Source of the DNA: an uncultured bacterium
GTDB lineage: Bacteria > Actinomycetota > Actinomycetes > S36-B12 > CAIYMF01
DNA: 64,000 nt
NCBI GenBank assembly: GCA_903826575.1
Contig: CAIKEU010000101.1
Location: 70,096-134,095 of the forward strand
Reading direction: 5' to 3'
Shown: one piece after another, positions 7,461-16,870 of the stretch
Layout: each line of letters starts with the position of its first letter
Numbering within the stretch: position 1 is the first letter of the stretch
Notes under the pieces: generated by a model
Database searches by the model: none
What the model saw: only the letters and a program-made list of their open reading frames with translations
What the model was told of the DNA's origin: nothing
Program-made: the position numbers and the translations under genes

Positions 7461-10211
7461 TTATCGAGTCTTATCCAGACAAGCGGCCAATAGTCCCGTG
7501 ATGACGTCGGCGGTCCCCGGACGTGCTCGCAGGAACCCCTGATACGAGGTACAACCTAAGTCTTGGGTGAGTTGTCGTTGTCCTTCGGTCTCAACGCCTT
7601 CAGCAACGGTTTCGAGCCCGAGTGCCTCGGCCAGGCCGATGATGCCCTTAACGAGGGCAGCAGTTTTATCGTCGTGATCAATCCGGGAGATGAAGAACCG
7701 GTCAATCTTCAGCGCGTCGACCGGGAATCGTTGCAGGTACGCAAGCGATGAGTATCCTGTGCCGAAATCATCTACTGAGATGCGCACGCCTAACTCATGA
7801 AGGTCTTCGACAGTTCTTGCTGCGGCTTCCGGATCGGACATCAGCGCGCTCTCGGTTATCTCTAGGCCAAGTCGTCGAGGGTCCAAGCTGTAGGCGGCGA
7901 GTTTGTTGCGCACAAGTGGCACCAGATTTGGATCGATTAGTTGGCGTGCCGACAAGTTCACGTGGATGGTGAAGTTCTCGGGTGCATGTCGCTGCCAGAT
8001 GGCAATTTCCTGACACGCACGGTCGAGTACCCAGGCACCAATCTCGATGATGCTGCCACTTTCTTCGGCCGCTTCGATGAATTCACCGGGTGAGACAAGT
8101 CCCCGGTCAGGATGTTGCCATCGTACGAGAGCCTCGGCGCCGACGATATCGGCAGAGTTCAGTTCGAATTGCGGTTGATACATCAATCTAAGTTCGTCGC
8201 GGGCAACTGCATGGCGCAGTGCGTTGGTCAACTCCAGCCGGCTGGCGACACGTTCACGCATCGCTGGATCAAAGATGACGTACGTATTGCGCCCAGCCTC
8301 CTTTGCGCGATACATCGCGGTGTCAGCGTCACGTAGCAATCCATCCACCTGTGTTGTCGGTGAAATCTCAGCTGCCGCAAGGGCAACGCCCAGTGATGCG
8401 CCGAAGTACAACTCGGATCCGTCGACGACGATTGGGGTAGCCAGTGCATCGAGGATCCGTTGAGCAACCCGGCGAATGTTGTCCAATGAATCAACGTCTT
8501 CAACGACAATGACGAATTCGTCGCCACCGAATCTGGTTACACTGTCGCTGGCTCGGCACGCGCGCAGGAGGCGGCGCGAAACCGAGACGAGCACTTGGTC
8601 GCCGGCAGCATGGCCGAGTGTGTCGTTTACTTCCTTGAAGTGATCAAGGTCGACGAACATTACCGCAACCATATTGCCGGTGCGCTGCGATCGAATGAGT
8701 GCCTGCACAAGTCGGTCGGACAACAGGGCGCGGTTGGGTAGTCCTGTTAGAGCATCATGTGTTGCCCGGTAGCTCAGCTGACGCTCTAGACCCTGTTGAA
8801 GGGTGTTGTCGGCATGTTCGATGAGAACACCATCATCCTGGATGGACTTGACCGTGAGTATGTAGGACCGGTCCGACCCCAGGGATGTGGAGTCGTAGGG
8901 GAGAGTGAACCGCTGCAGCCGGCCGTTTAAGACCCCTTCGATGCCGGCCAGCGCCTCGCGTGCTGAAGGCCGCGTCGTTGCGGCTGTTCGTAGGAGTGCG
9001 AGTAAATCGTTACCTGGAGCGCTGTTGACCCACGCGCCACTGTGATCTCGCCCATCGCTGCTGCGCTGATCCCATCGAAGATTCGTCGCAACCACTCGGC
9101 CGTGGCTATCGACGATAGCCAACTCGTTATCGATGGCATCGAGGAGTGATTGCGCGCTTGCGTCAACATCACGCCCTGTCGAAGGCGCCTCGGTTTGCCG
9201 CGTCTCACCGCCGAGCACCAATCCACCGAGTACTCGGCCGTCAATCCCTTCCAGCAATGTGAGCCGCAGCGTGACATCAATGATGCGTCCATCTGCTGCC
9301 TGTTGCCGAACTCGGCCGGCCCATTCACCTTCACGCATGGTGACTCGCCAGCGCTCGTCGTCTTCGATCTGGCCACCGGGTACAAAAGGTGATGATGGCT
9401 CAATTTGTGGATCCGTAGGTACGAGTACGTCCAATCGACATCCGAGGGCATTCAATCGTGCGATCCCGTACAGATTTTCCGCACCGCGATTCCAGGATGT
9501 AACTCGTCGGTCGAGGTCCGTGGAGATGAGCGCGGGGTCGAGTGAGTCGAGAATTGCAATGTCGCGCGCTCGATTAGCTAGCGCGCAGGCCCAACCGAAA
9601 TGGTCTGCAACGGCTTCGGAGAAACGGGTAAGCGTTGTGTCTAACCGGTGATCAAAGTTCGGAAACTCGGCCCGACGCAGGAGCGCGAAAGCTCCGATTA
9701 CTTGACCGTGGGAGGAGATCGGTGAGATCAAGATCGAGGTGACGTTACTTCGCCGGCAGAACTCAACGTAGGGCGCGAACCCTTCGGTTAACTCGGGGCT
9801 AGCCTCGTTGATGATTTTGAGTTGGTCATTGGCGATAGTGGTTCCGATCAGGCCTTCGCCGACGTGGGGGCGTGCGCCGGAAAGCAGTCGACTTAACTGT
9901 TGGTCGCGAAGTGGTTCGTAGTCGTGCGATCCAATGGGCTCCAGTGTTCGGCCATCTGGCCCTACCAGCCACACGATCGCAGACTCGGCGAACAATTCGA
10001 CAGCTACTCTGGCCAGCTCGCGTCCCGCGCTCTGCAGGTCGTCCGCCGATTCTTGCAATCGCTTTGTGAAATCGGTCAGGGTTGTATCGAGGTGGTTGTT
10101 CAGTTCCACTGCACCTAGTTGCGCGCAGGTGAGGGGCACGTGCCTGTGGCTATGTCCGCCGAGTATGGCCCGGCTGTCTCCCGGTGATCGCGTCGAGCCC
10201 ACGATGCTCAC
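7461..10211 (-). CDS. GAF-PAS-PAS-GGDEF-EAL cyclic-di-GMP turnover protein
   Basis: A 916-residue soluble signalling enzyme. Domains in order: GAF about 45-210, PAS about 218-335, a second PAS-like domain about 353-475, diguanylate cyclase GGDEF about 484-645, and EAL phosphodiesterase about 655-912. The GGDEF motif (562-566) is intact and preceded by R553-x-x-D556 at the position of the product-inhibition I-site. EAL is intact (E693-A-L), as are E-I-T-E-S and D-D-F-G-T-G-Y (814-820), so both synthesis and hydrolysis of c-di-GMP are possible. No membrane span is visible, so it senses cytoplasmic signals through GAF/PAS. GTG start with GAAGGGGAG immediately upstream; an internal start is possible because residues 1-38 match no domain. 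The ion-channel gene lies 147 bases downstream on the same strand. Confidence 0.92.
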   Translation of the reverse strand: MSIVGSTRSPGDSRAILGGHSHRHVPLTCAQLGAVELNNHLDTTLTDFTKRLQESADDLQSAGRELARVAVELFAESAIVWLVGPDGRTLEPIGSHDYEPLRDQQLSRLLSGARPHVGEGLIGTTIANDQLKIINEASPELTEGFAPYVEFCRRSNVTSILISPISSHGQVIGAFALLRRAEFPNFDHRLDTTLTRFSEAVADHFGWACALANRARDIAILDSLDPALISTDLDRRVTSWNRGAENLYGIARLNALGCRLDVLVPTDPQIEPSSPFVPGGQIEDDERWRVTMREGEWAGRVRQQAADGRIIDVTLRLTLLEGIDGRVLGGLVLGGETRQTEAPSTGRDVDASAQSLLDAIDNELAIVDSHGRVVATNLRWDQRSSDGRDHSGAWVNSAPGNDLLALLRTAATTRPSAREALAGIEGVLNGRLQRFTLPYDSTSLGSDRSYILTVKSIQDDGVLIEHADNTLQQGLERQLSYRATHDALTGLPNRALLSDRLVQALIRSQRTGNMVAVMFVDLDHFKEVNDTLGHAAGDQVLVSVSRRLLRACRASDSVTRFGGDEFVIVVEDVDSLDNIRRVAQRILDALATPIVVDGSELYFGASLGVALAAAEISPTTQVDGLLRDADTAMYRAKEAGRNTYVIFDPAMRERVASRLELTNALRHAVARDELRLMYQPQFELNSADIVGAEALVRWQHPDRGLVSPGEFIEAAEESGSIIEIGAWVLDRACQEIAIWQRHAPENFTIHVNLSARQLIDPNLVPLVRNKLAAYSLDPRRLGLEITESALMSDPEAAARTVEDLHELGVRISVDDFGTGYSSLAYLQRFPVDALKIDRFFISRIDHDDKTAALVKGIIGLAEALGLETVAEGVETEGQRQLTQDLGCTSYQGFLRARPGTADVITGLLAACLDKTR

Positions 10212-10393
10212 TCTCCCCTTCGTCCGCTAAGGACGTCCCCAACCCCACGCTACGAGGTGAACACACCACGTTGCTCGTTTTACCGACCGTCGCTCACCGC
10301 CTTATCGGCACAGATGTGGATAAACCTGAGGTGTGTTACCAGTGGTGACAAAGGGACTGACGGGGTTACCGTGGTAGTGGCACGGGAGGTGCG

Positions 10394-11749
10394 ATGCGAC
10401 TGGCGATCAGTTCCAAGCGGTCTTTTCGATCGACGATGACGGTGGCCACGGTTCTGGTTGGCAGCCTGCTCCTAGTGTCCGTCAGCCCAGCGGTGGCAAC
10501 CTCTCATAAGCCAACGCCGACCGCCCGCCAAGTGCACGCGGCTGTTACCCATGCCAGAGCTGTTGCGGCCTCCGTCGCTAAGGCACATGCGACGGTCGTT
10601 GCGGCGCAAGCGCGTCTTACTGCCCTGAGCACAGACCTCGAAGTGTTGGTCGAGAAGTGGGATGGGGCTGAAGCCGCCGTCGCCGAGGCGCAAAACCAGC
10701 TACGTGCAGATCAAGCCGCACAGGCAGCGGCGATGGGACAGGCGCAGTTTGCCCAAGGTGATGTCGATCGGCTCGCAACCTCGACGTACCAACTCGGGCC
10801 CGAACTCGCCGGTGGACTCGGTCAGTGGGTCGCTGTTGTGGACAGTATTGCTCGCTCTGGTGGCATCTGGAACTTGACCGATCGCACCGCGGACATCGGA
10901 TACGTGGCTCAAGCCACCACCCGAACGATGACAAACGCGCGACGACTTCGTGCGCAGGCCCAGGCAGCCACGGCACAAACGATGCTGTCGCTTGCTGACG
11001 TCCAAGCGAAACAGGCTCAGGCCGCTGCGGCGCTGGCTACCGTGCGCACCCGCGAAGCAGCGCAGAAAGCCGAACTAGGCCGGCTGTCTAACACGTTGGC
11101 TGGGGCACAGCAGGAACTTTCCGCAGCCCAAAAGTCTGCGGCGCAACTGGCCGCGCAACGTTCGGTAGCGCTCGCTGCAGCCGCGGCTGCACGCGCGCGC
11201 GCTGAGGCCCAACGTCGTGCGCAGCGCACGCATTCCACGTCTCATTCGGGTGGTTCGTCTGGAACAGGCAACGGTGGAACGGGCGGTCGCTCGAGCGACG
11301 GTGGCTCGGCGAACAACGGTGATCGACACGATCCACGTTCCTACGTCGGTCGCTACCCGCAGGGTGTTTCACATACGACTGCGGCGCAGCGGCTTGGCGC
11401 TCTTGCGTACGCTCGGGCACACATTGGGGATCCCTATATTGCCGGTCACGATGGTCCGCACGCATTTGATTGCAGTGGCTTGACCTCAGCGGCATATCGC
11501 TCAGTGGGCTGGTCGATGATCCACTTTTCGCAGTCCCAATTCCTGGCCGGTGAAAAAATCCCGTTGGCGCACTTACAGCCGGGCGACCTAGTTTTCTACG
11601 CCACTGACCCCGCTGACTGGCACACAATTCACCACGTGGTGTTCTACGCAGGCAACTCAATGATGATTGAAGCGCCGCATACGGGAGCGTTCGTCCGGGA
11701 GTGGAGCATCTACCCCGATGGCTTGGTTCCCTACGGCGCGCGTCCGTAA
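10394..11749 (+). CDS. Secreted NlpC/P60 peptidoglycan endopeptidase with coiled-coil region
   Basis: A 451-residue exported cell-wall hydrolase. Residues 1-36 form a signal peptide (basic start, hydrophobic core, S-P-A-V-A-T). Residues 45-285 are Ala/Gln/Arg-rich heptad sequence, predicted as long coiled coil in two parts as in RipA/CwlO-type enzymes, followed by a Ser/Gly/Asn linker. The NlpC/P60 domain occupies about 330-451: catalytic Cys in F-D-C-S-G-L, catalytic His in H-H-V-V-F-Y. Such enzymes cut the D-Glu to diamino acid bond and act in cell separation; the coiled coil usually restrains or localises activity. GGGAGG lies four bases before the ATG. The gene is divergent from the GGDEF-EAL gene. 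Confidence 0.9.
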   Translation: MRLAISSKRSFRSTMTVATVLVGSLLLVSVSPAVATSHKPTPTARQVHAAVTHARAVAASVAKAHATVVAAQARLTALSTDLEVLVEKWDGAEAAVAEAQNQLRADQAAQAAAMGQAQFAQGDVDRLATSTYQLGPELAGGLGQWVAVVDSIARSGGIWNLTDRTADIGYVAQATTRTMTNARRLRAQAQAATAQTMLSLADVQAKQAQAAAALATVRTREAAQKAELGRLSNTLAGAQQELSAAQKSAAQLAAQRSVALAAAAAARARAEAQRRAQRTHSTSHSGGSSGTGNGGTGGRSSDGGSANNGDRHDPRSYVGRYPQGVSHTTAAQRLGALAYARAHIGDPYIAGHDGPHAFDCSGLTSAAYRSVGWSMIHFSQSQFLAGEKIPLAHLQPGDLVFYATDPADWHTIHHVVFYAGNSMMIEAPHTGAFVREWSIYPDGLVPYGARP

Positions 11750-11795
11750 CACGTCTCTGGGGGCGCGTATCGAGTCCCGCTTACACCGCCTGACA

Positions 11796-12329
11796 TTAGT
11801 CGAGATGGCTGCTCGAGTCAGCGTCAAGTGCCGGCTCCGGCTTTGGGTGGGTAGCTTCGTAACGCTCGGTTGAGGCGACGATTTCGGCCTCCGCCTCTAC
11901 GCGGCCAACCCATGTTGCGCCCTCGACGCTCTTGCCAGGCTCGAGATCCTTGTACACCTCGAAGAAGTGCTGGATTTCGAGCCGATCAAATTCAGGCATG
12001 TGGTGGATATCGCGGATGTGCTCCACGCGGGGATCGCCCGAAGGGACGCACAGAACCTTGTCGTCGCCACCGGCTTCATCAGTCATCCGGAACATTCCGA
12101 TGGCGCGGCAACGGATTAGGCAGCCAGGGAAAGTGGGCTCGTCCAGAACGACCAGAGCGTCCAGCGGGTCCCCATCTTGGCCGAGAGTGCCCTCGACGAA
12201 GCCGTAATCGTGGGGGTAACGCGTCGACGTGAACAGCATTCGGTCGAGGCGAATGCGACCGGTCTCGTGGTCGACCTCATACTTATTACGTTGCCCTGCG
12301 GGGATTTCGATAGTGACGTCGAATTCCAC
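11796..12329 (-). CDS. ppa: Inorganic pyrophosphatase
   Basis: A 177-residue family I soluble pyrophosphatase, which hydrolyses PPi released by biosynthesis. The family signature D-G-D-P-L-D-A-L-V with its metal-binding aspartates, the substrate-binding K-Y-E and Y-P-H-D-Y-G-F motifs, and D-D-K-V-L are all present. Length is close to the usual 160-180, with a short acidic C-terminal extension. The start is GTG, supported by AAGGAG six bases upstream. It is divergent from dacB, the same pairing as in Mycobacterium and Streptomyces. Confidence 0.96.
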   Translation of the reverse strand: MEFDVTIEIPAGQRNKYEVDHETGRIRLDRMLFTSTRYPHDYGFVEGTLGQDGDPLDALVVLDEPTFPGCLIRCRAIGMFRMTDEAGGDDKVLCVPSGDPRVEHIRDIHHMPEFDRLEIQHFFEVYKDLEPGKSVEGATWVGRVEAEAEIVASTERYEATHPKPEPALDADSSSHLD

Positions 12330-12507
12330 GTTTATCTCCTTTGTTACGTTTGGGCACGTAAACGTCGTTCGGCCCCAAGTTGATGTGTTCGTCGTTCAGA
12401 AGTTTAGTTCGTGAGTTTTCGGTCACGCGATGTTCGCCGCCATCGAACGTGGCCAGCGCCATAAGTGTCCCACCTCGGGGACGTGGGTTGTGACGGGAGG
12501 TAGGTCG

Positions 12508-14088
12508 GTGCGTGGAAATTCACTCCTAGCAGGAGTTACCGTTCCGGTTGCCCTGTTGATCATCGCTTCCAGCGGTGCGCAAACTGCTCAGGCGAGCCTG
12601 CTGTCACCTCGGACTGCCGTCGTTGCTCCACCCGGAATTCCCGCAGAGGTTCTCGCCCCGGCTGGGTCTGAGGCCGGCAGTAGTGCGCAATCGATCCCGA
12701 CCTCTTTTACCGGTTCGCTGAACAGTGCACTAGGTGCCGCCCCGTTAGGTTCGGACGTCACTGGGCAAGTAACAGACGCCGCGACTGGTGCCGTCCTTTA
12801 TTCGAAGTCGACCAATCGTCCGCAACATCCGGCCTCCACAATCAAGATTCTTACCGCGATGGCGATCTTGAAAGCACTCGGCCCCGACGCTCGACTATCG
12901 ACGAACGTAACGTTCGACAGTGTGAGTGATCAGGTTGTCCTGCACGGGGCTGGTGACTCAACCCTGGCTCGGGTGCGGTCGGAGGCTTCCTCATGGCCTA
13001 CCGGCCAGTCAGCCCGTCCGGCCACTCTGTCAGATCTCGCGGTGCGAACTGCCGCTGCTCTGCACAAAGCAGGTGCTACCAACATTCATCTTGCTCTCGA
13101 CGACTCGCTGTTTGTTGGGAGTTCTTTGGCGCCGGGTTGGAAACCGTCTTTCGTCACCGCTGGTGTTGTGAGCCCCGTGATGGCTTTAAGTGCCGATGGT
13201 GGGCGAGTATCTGCGTCCTCCAATGTTCGCAGTGAAGATCCGGCCAAGGTTGCGGCCGATTATTTCGCTGGCAGATTGCGGGCATTAGGAATCAAGGTTG
13301 CGCCGATCATCACTCGAGTAGCCAATCCTGTTGATTCCGCTGGTGAGAGTCCTACGAAACCGGTGACCAACACCCCGACTCCAATGTCCACCTCGGTCGC
13401 GTCGGCCATCGCTGCGCCGGCGTCGGCAGGGGCCGTCTCATCGGGACCTAGTGTCCCGGCGCTGATGTCGCCGGGAGACGGTAGTCAAGCCCCGGCGGCC
13501 GCCGGCCCGACCGTGATTGCTTCGGTACAAAGTCCGTCGATTGCAGATCTCGTGGAGCGGATGCTCACTCGATCAGATGACGATCTCGCCGAAGCATTGG
13601 GTCACCTTGCCGGTGGAAAACTTGTGGGCTCTGCAAGTTTCGAGGGTGGTGTCCGCGCGACGAAGGACACGCTCGAGCAATCCGGGTTATCGATGAAGGG
13701 TATGCGTCTGGCTGACGCCAGTGGCCTGTCATCTTTGAATGAACTTGATTCTGCAACGTTCACGCACGCCTTGTCGGTTGTTGTGGCGAACAAGCCGTTC
13801 ACTGGATCCAGCGTGGGCACGCTATGGCCGGTGTCTTCAGGACTCCCCATTGCGGGACTCACCGGCACGTTGTCGGATCGGTTCACATCGGCAAAGACGA
13901 TTCGTGGTCGTGGCGTTGTACGCGCTAAGACCGGGACGTTAACTGGCGTCATTGGCCTAGCCGGAATTGTTCGTGACTCACATGGCCGGATCCTAATTTT
14001 TGACTTCGATGCCGATCACGCACCGGGGCCGATCGCAGACGCCCGAGCCGCGGTTGACCGTGCGGCCACCATCGTCGCGACCAGCTGA
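12508..14088 (+). CDS. dacB: D-alanyl-D-alanine carboxypeptidase/endopeptidase, PBP4 type (S13)
   Basis: A penicillin-binding protein of the DacB/PBP4 class that trims peptidoglycan side chains outside the membrane. The GTG at 12508 has GGGAGG seven bases upstream and opens directly on a signal peptide (about 526 residues in total); an in-frame ATG at 12430 would add 26 residues with no ribosome site. Motifs: S-x-x-K as A-S-T-I-K, K-T-G as R-A-K-T-G-T-L. The middle S-x-N motif appears as S-D-D in R-S-D-D-D-L-A-E-A-L, where S-D-N is usual. A Ser/Pro/Ala-rich insertion (codons around 13330-13510) is low complexity. Position next to ppa and DUF2342 is conserved. Confidence 0.9.
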   Translation: MRGNSLLAGVTVPVALLIIASSGAQTAQASLLSPRTAVVAPPGIPAEVLAPAGSEAGSSAQSIPTSFTGSLNSALGAAPLGSDVTGQVTDAATGAVLYSKSTNRPQHPASTIKILTAMAILKALGPDARLSTNVTFDSVSDQVVLHGAGDSTLARVRSEASSWPTGQSARPATLSDLAVRTAAALHKAGATNIHLALDDSLFVGSSLAPGWKPSFVTAGVVSPVMALSADGGRVSASSNVRSEDPAKVAADYFAGRLRALGIKVAPIITRVANPVDSAGESPTKPVTNTPTPMSTSVASAIAAPASAGAVSSGPSVPALMSPGDGSQAPAAAGPTVIASVQSPSIADLVERMLTRSDDDLAEALGHLAGGKLVGSASFEGGVRATKDTLEQSGLSMKGMRLADASGLSSLNELDSATFTHALSVVVANKPFTGSSVGTLWPVSSGLPIAGLTGTLSDRFTSAKTIRGRGVVRAKTGTLTGVIGLAGIVRDSHGRILIFDFDADHAPGPIADARAAVDRAATIVATS

Positions 14089-14141
14089 CGCTGGGCCAAC
14101 GTCACCGTCGAATTAGTCGCGACGGCCGTAGTCGCCTCGCG

Positions 14142-14147
14142 TAGTGT
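14142..14147 (+). promoter_or_regulatory. -10 box, leaderless promoter of the DUF2342 gene
   Basis: TAGTGT, seven bases before the ATG at 14155, in the 66-base gap after dacB. Confidence 0.4.
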
Positions 14148-14154
14148 CAGCGTC

Positions 14155-15198
14155 ATGGACGTAATTGACTGGGGGCTAGCACGGTCGGCTGGACGACGAT
14201 TATGCCCACCCGGACCTAGAACATCCGCCCATGAAGCGCAGACCGCAGTAGCTGAGCTTCGTGCGCTCGCCGCCTTCGCCGTTGATCCAGTGCGAGAGCG
14301 AACTGGAATGGATGCCGGTGGTGCACCAGATGCCATCGTCGTTGATCGTCCCGACTGGGTGGAAAGCAATGTCAGGGGATTCCAGACTGTTCTCGAGCCG
14401 ATCCTGAGCAGTGCTGCGGCGCAGCAACCGGCAGCGATCGCGGCTGTCTCTGCTCGGATCGCTGCCACACAGATGGCCGGCGTCTTGGCCTTCGCATCCA
14501 CCAAAGTTCTTGGTCAGTACGAAGCTTTCACGCCGTCAGGTGAGGGCCGACTCCTTCTCGTGGCGCCAAACATTGTTGCCACCGAGCGACTACTCGGTGT
14601 TGATCCTCGCGACTTCCGGCTGTGGGTTTGTCTTCACGAGGAGACCCATCGCGTTCAGTTCGGTGCGGTGCCGTGGCTTAGTGACTACATGGTGGGGCTC
14701 ATGCGCGAGTTCCTCGACGTCGGCCCGATGTCCAATGCACAGGCGATGGACCGCTTTCGCAATGTTGCGAGCGCGATCTTTGCGGCTGTTCGCAATGTGG
14801 ACGGGCCATCAGTTATGGACGCTGCGCAGACTCCGGCTCAGCGCGAAGTTTTCGATCGCGTGACAGCGTTGATGAGTTTGCTTGAGGGACACGCAGATTA
14901 CGTGATGGACGACGTCGGTCCGGAAATTGTGCCGAGTGTCGCGCAGATTCGCGCTCGGTTCGAGCGACGTCGTGAGGAGCCCGGAGCTGTCGATGGCATG
15001 ATGCGACGTGTTCTAGGCTTGGACGTCAAACTTCGTCAGTACTCAGACGGACGACGGTTCGTGAGCACCGTGGTGAGCGAGGTTGGTCGCGACGGGTTCA
15101 ACCGGGTCTGGTCGAGTGCGCAATCACTTCCCACCAAAGCAGAAGTTCTCAATCCGTATGCGTGGTGTCGTCGAGTTGCCCCGGATCTACTCGCGTGA
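14155..15198 (+). CDS. Zinc-dependent metalloprotease-like protein, DUF2342 family
   Basis: A 347-residue protein of an actinobacterial family usually annotated as zinc-dependent metalloprotease or coenzyme F420 biosynthesis-associated protein. The zinc motif H-E-E-T-H is in L-W-V-C-L-H-E-E-T-H-R-V-Q-F, and a downstream E-G-H-A-D-Y-V-M-D supplies a likely third ligand. N-terminal W-G-L-A and A-G-R-R motifs are also family features. Biological role unknown; its fixed position between dacB and tilS in actinobacteria suggests a housekeeping job. tilS begins inside its stop codon. Confidence 0.85.
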   Translation: MDVIDWGLARSAGRRLCPPGPRTSAHEAQTAVAELRALAAFAVDPVRERTGMDAGGAPDAIVVDRPDWVESNVRGFQTVLEPILSSAAAQQPAAIAAVSARIAATQMAGVLAFASTKVLGQYEAFTPSGEGRLLLVAPNIVATERLLGVDPRDFRLWVCLHEETHRVQFGAVPWLSDYMVGLMREFLDVGPMSNAQAMDRFRNVASAIFAAVRNVDGPSVMDAAQTPAQREVFDRVTALMSLLEGHADYVMDDVGPEIVPSVAQIRARFERRREEPGAVDGMMRRVLGLDVKLRQYSDGRRFVSTVVSEVGRDGFNRVWSSAQSLPTKAEVLNPYAWCRRVAPDLLA

Positions 15199-16196
15199 GT
15201 ACCGATCCGATTGTCGACGTTCGTCGGGCCGTCCGTTTTGAACTCGCCGATGTTGATGCTGCCGACCTCATCCTTGTGGCCTGTTCAGGCGGGCCGGACT
15301 CGATGGCCCTTGCCCTAGCCACGCGGCTGGAACGACAGCGAGTGGGGGCCGTCGTCATCGATCATGGACTGCAACTAGGCTCGCACGAGATTGCCGAGCG
15401 CACGGCTGCGATCTTGCGTGACCGGGGTCTTGATCCGGTTTCCGTCGAGAGCGTGGTCGTTGTTGAAAACGGTGATGGGATGGAGGCCGCCGCTCGGGAT
15501 GCTCGGTATCGCGCGCTCTACCACGCGGCGCTGGGCCTCGGTGGAAGCGTTGTTTTGCTCGGACAGACCCTTGACGATCAGGCTGAAACCGTTCTCCTCG
15601 GGTTGGCTCGCGGCTCGGGAACTCGAAGCTTGGCCGGGATGCCGCGCCGGCGAGGGATGTTTCGGCGGCCACTTCTGGATGTTTCTCGCGCGGTTGTTCA
15701 TGCGAGCCTGCCGGCGGATGTCCCCGTTGTCGACGATCCGCATAACCATGATCCGCGATTTGCTCGCGTGCGCGTACGCGAGCAGGTGCTGCCAGTACTC
15801 GAACGCGAACTGGGCCCCGGTATTGCCGCGGCACTAGCTCGCACGGCTGAGTTGGCCCGAGCTGATTCCGAGGCGCTCGCTGAGATCGTCGATGAAATGG
15901 GCTACGACATCATCATGGGCGCAACTGTTCCTGGCGATCTCGACGTAACGTCGTTGGAGCCGCTCGCTCGGGCAATTCGCAGTCGCATTATCCGCACCTG
16001 GCTCATCGACGGTGGTGTTCCGGCCGGCCGGTTATCTGCCGAGCATGTCAATCGGCTTGATGCTCTTGTTACCCAATGGAAGGGCCAAGGCGCGGTCGCA
16101 CTACCGGGCGGTGTCGAAGTTGTACGAGACTGTGGCAGGCTCACCCTGCGACCGCTAGCACAAGGGCGCTCCGTATCCCCTGAGAAGGAGAATTGA
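15195..16196 (+). CDS. tilS: tRNA(Ile)-lysidine synthetase
   Basis: A 333-residue N-type ATP-pyrophosphatase that converts C34 of the CAU-anticodon tRNA-Ile to lysidine so that AUA is read as Ile. The PP-loop S-G-G-P-D-S is in L-I-L-V-A-C-S-G-G-P-D-S, with V-V-I-D-H-G-L and G-Q-T-L-D-D-Q-A-E-T-V following in the usual order and a short C-terminal domain. The GTG at 15195 overlaps the preceding stop (GTGA) and starts right before the conserved core; an ATG eleven codons upstream lies within the previous gene. Confidence 0.93.
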   Translation: MSTDPIVDVRRAVRFELADVDAADLILVACSGGPDSMALALATRLERQRVGAVVIDHGLQLGSHEIAERTAAILRDRGLDPVSVESVVVVENGDGMEAAARDARYRALYHAALGLGGSVVLLGQTLDDQAETVLLGLARGSGTRSLAGMPRRRGMFRRPLLDVSRAVVHASLPADVPVVDDPHNHDPRFARVRVREQVLPVLERELGPGIAAALARTAELARADSEALAEIVDEMGYDIIMGATVPGDLDVTSLEPLARAIRSRIIRTWLIDGGVPAGRLSAEHVNRLDALVTQWKGQGAVALPGGVEVVRDCGRLTLRPLAQGRSVSPEKEN

Positions 16197-16747
16197 TGCA
16201 CTCCGACGATCTCGGTGTTGATCTTGAACGAATCCTGGTGGATGAGGAAGCACTCAACCGTCGAATTGTTGAACTAGCCGCACAGGTTGATGCCGATTAC
16301 GCCGGTCGGGACCTCATTCTGGTGGGCGTTCTTAAAGGTGCAGTGATGCTGATGGCTGACCTGTCGCGCGCAATGAAGCACCCGCTTGAGATGGACTGGA
16401 TGGCCGTGTCGTCCTATGGCTCTGGGACGACGTCGTCCGGAGTGGTTCGCATCATCAAAGATCTCGACCGTGATATCACCGGCAAGCACGTGCTCGTCGT
16501 GGAAGACATCCTCGATTCCGGTCTGACGTTGTCGTGGCTTCTGCGCAATCTGAACTCCCGTGGTCCGGCCTCCGTCGAGGTGTTGACGATGCTGCGTAAG
16601 CCGGAGGCGGTTCGGGTTGCGGTAACTCCGGCCTACGTCGGCTTTGACATCCCCAATGAGTTCGTCGTCGGATACGGGCTCGACTACGCCGAGAAGTATC
16701 GAAATCTCCGGGTCGTTGCCACCTTGGCACCTCACGTTTACTCCTGA
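16196..16747 (+). CDS. hpt: Hypoxanthine phosphoribosyltransferase
   Basis: A 183-residue purine salvage enzyme that makes IMP or GMP from hypoxanthine or guanine and PRPP. The PRPP-binding motif is V-L-V-V-E-D-I-L-D-S-G-L-T, and M-A-V-S-S-Y-G-S-G-T, V-L-K-G-A-V and F-V-V-G-Y-G-L-D-Y follow the family pattern very closely. GAGAAGGAG precedes the ATG, which overlaps the tilS stop; a TTG one codon earlier is less likely. tilS-hpt-ftsH is a widely conserved order. Confidence 0.96.
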   Translation: MHSDDLGVDLERILVDEEALNRRIVELAAQVDADYAGRDLILVGVLKGAVMLMADLSRAMKHPLEMDWMAVSSYGSGTTSSGVVRIIKDLDRDITGKHVLVVEDILDSGLTLSWLLRNLNSRGPASVEVLTMLRKPEAVRVAVTPAYVGFDIPNEFVVGYGLDYAEKYRNLRVVATLAPHVYS

Positions 16748-16800
16748 GTGCGCCTGTCCGCTATGTGCGTAGCGTCTAATGATGGTGTTCGGCGCTGAGC

Positions 16801-16870
16801 TGTGCCGGAATTAGATGTGCCGGAATTAGATGTGCCGGAATTAGATGTGCCGGAATTAGATGTGCCGGAA
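16801..16870 (+). repeat. 15-bp tandem repeat, 4.7 copies
   Basis: Four perfect copies of TGTGCCGGAATTAGA at 16801-16815, 16816-16830, 16831-16845 and 16846-16860, followed by the first ten bases of a fifth. Perfect identity between copies suggests recent expansion or active turnover by slippage. Confidence 0.98.

Noticed and set aside
10212-10393. ydaO-type c-di-AMP riboswitch before the NlpC/P60 gene
   Set aside because: Such elements regulate wall hydrolases in actinobacteria, but I could not find the conserved core in these 182 bases.
16801-16870. CRISPR array
   Set aside because: Repeats are contiguous with no spacers, and no cas genes are present.
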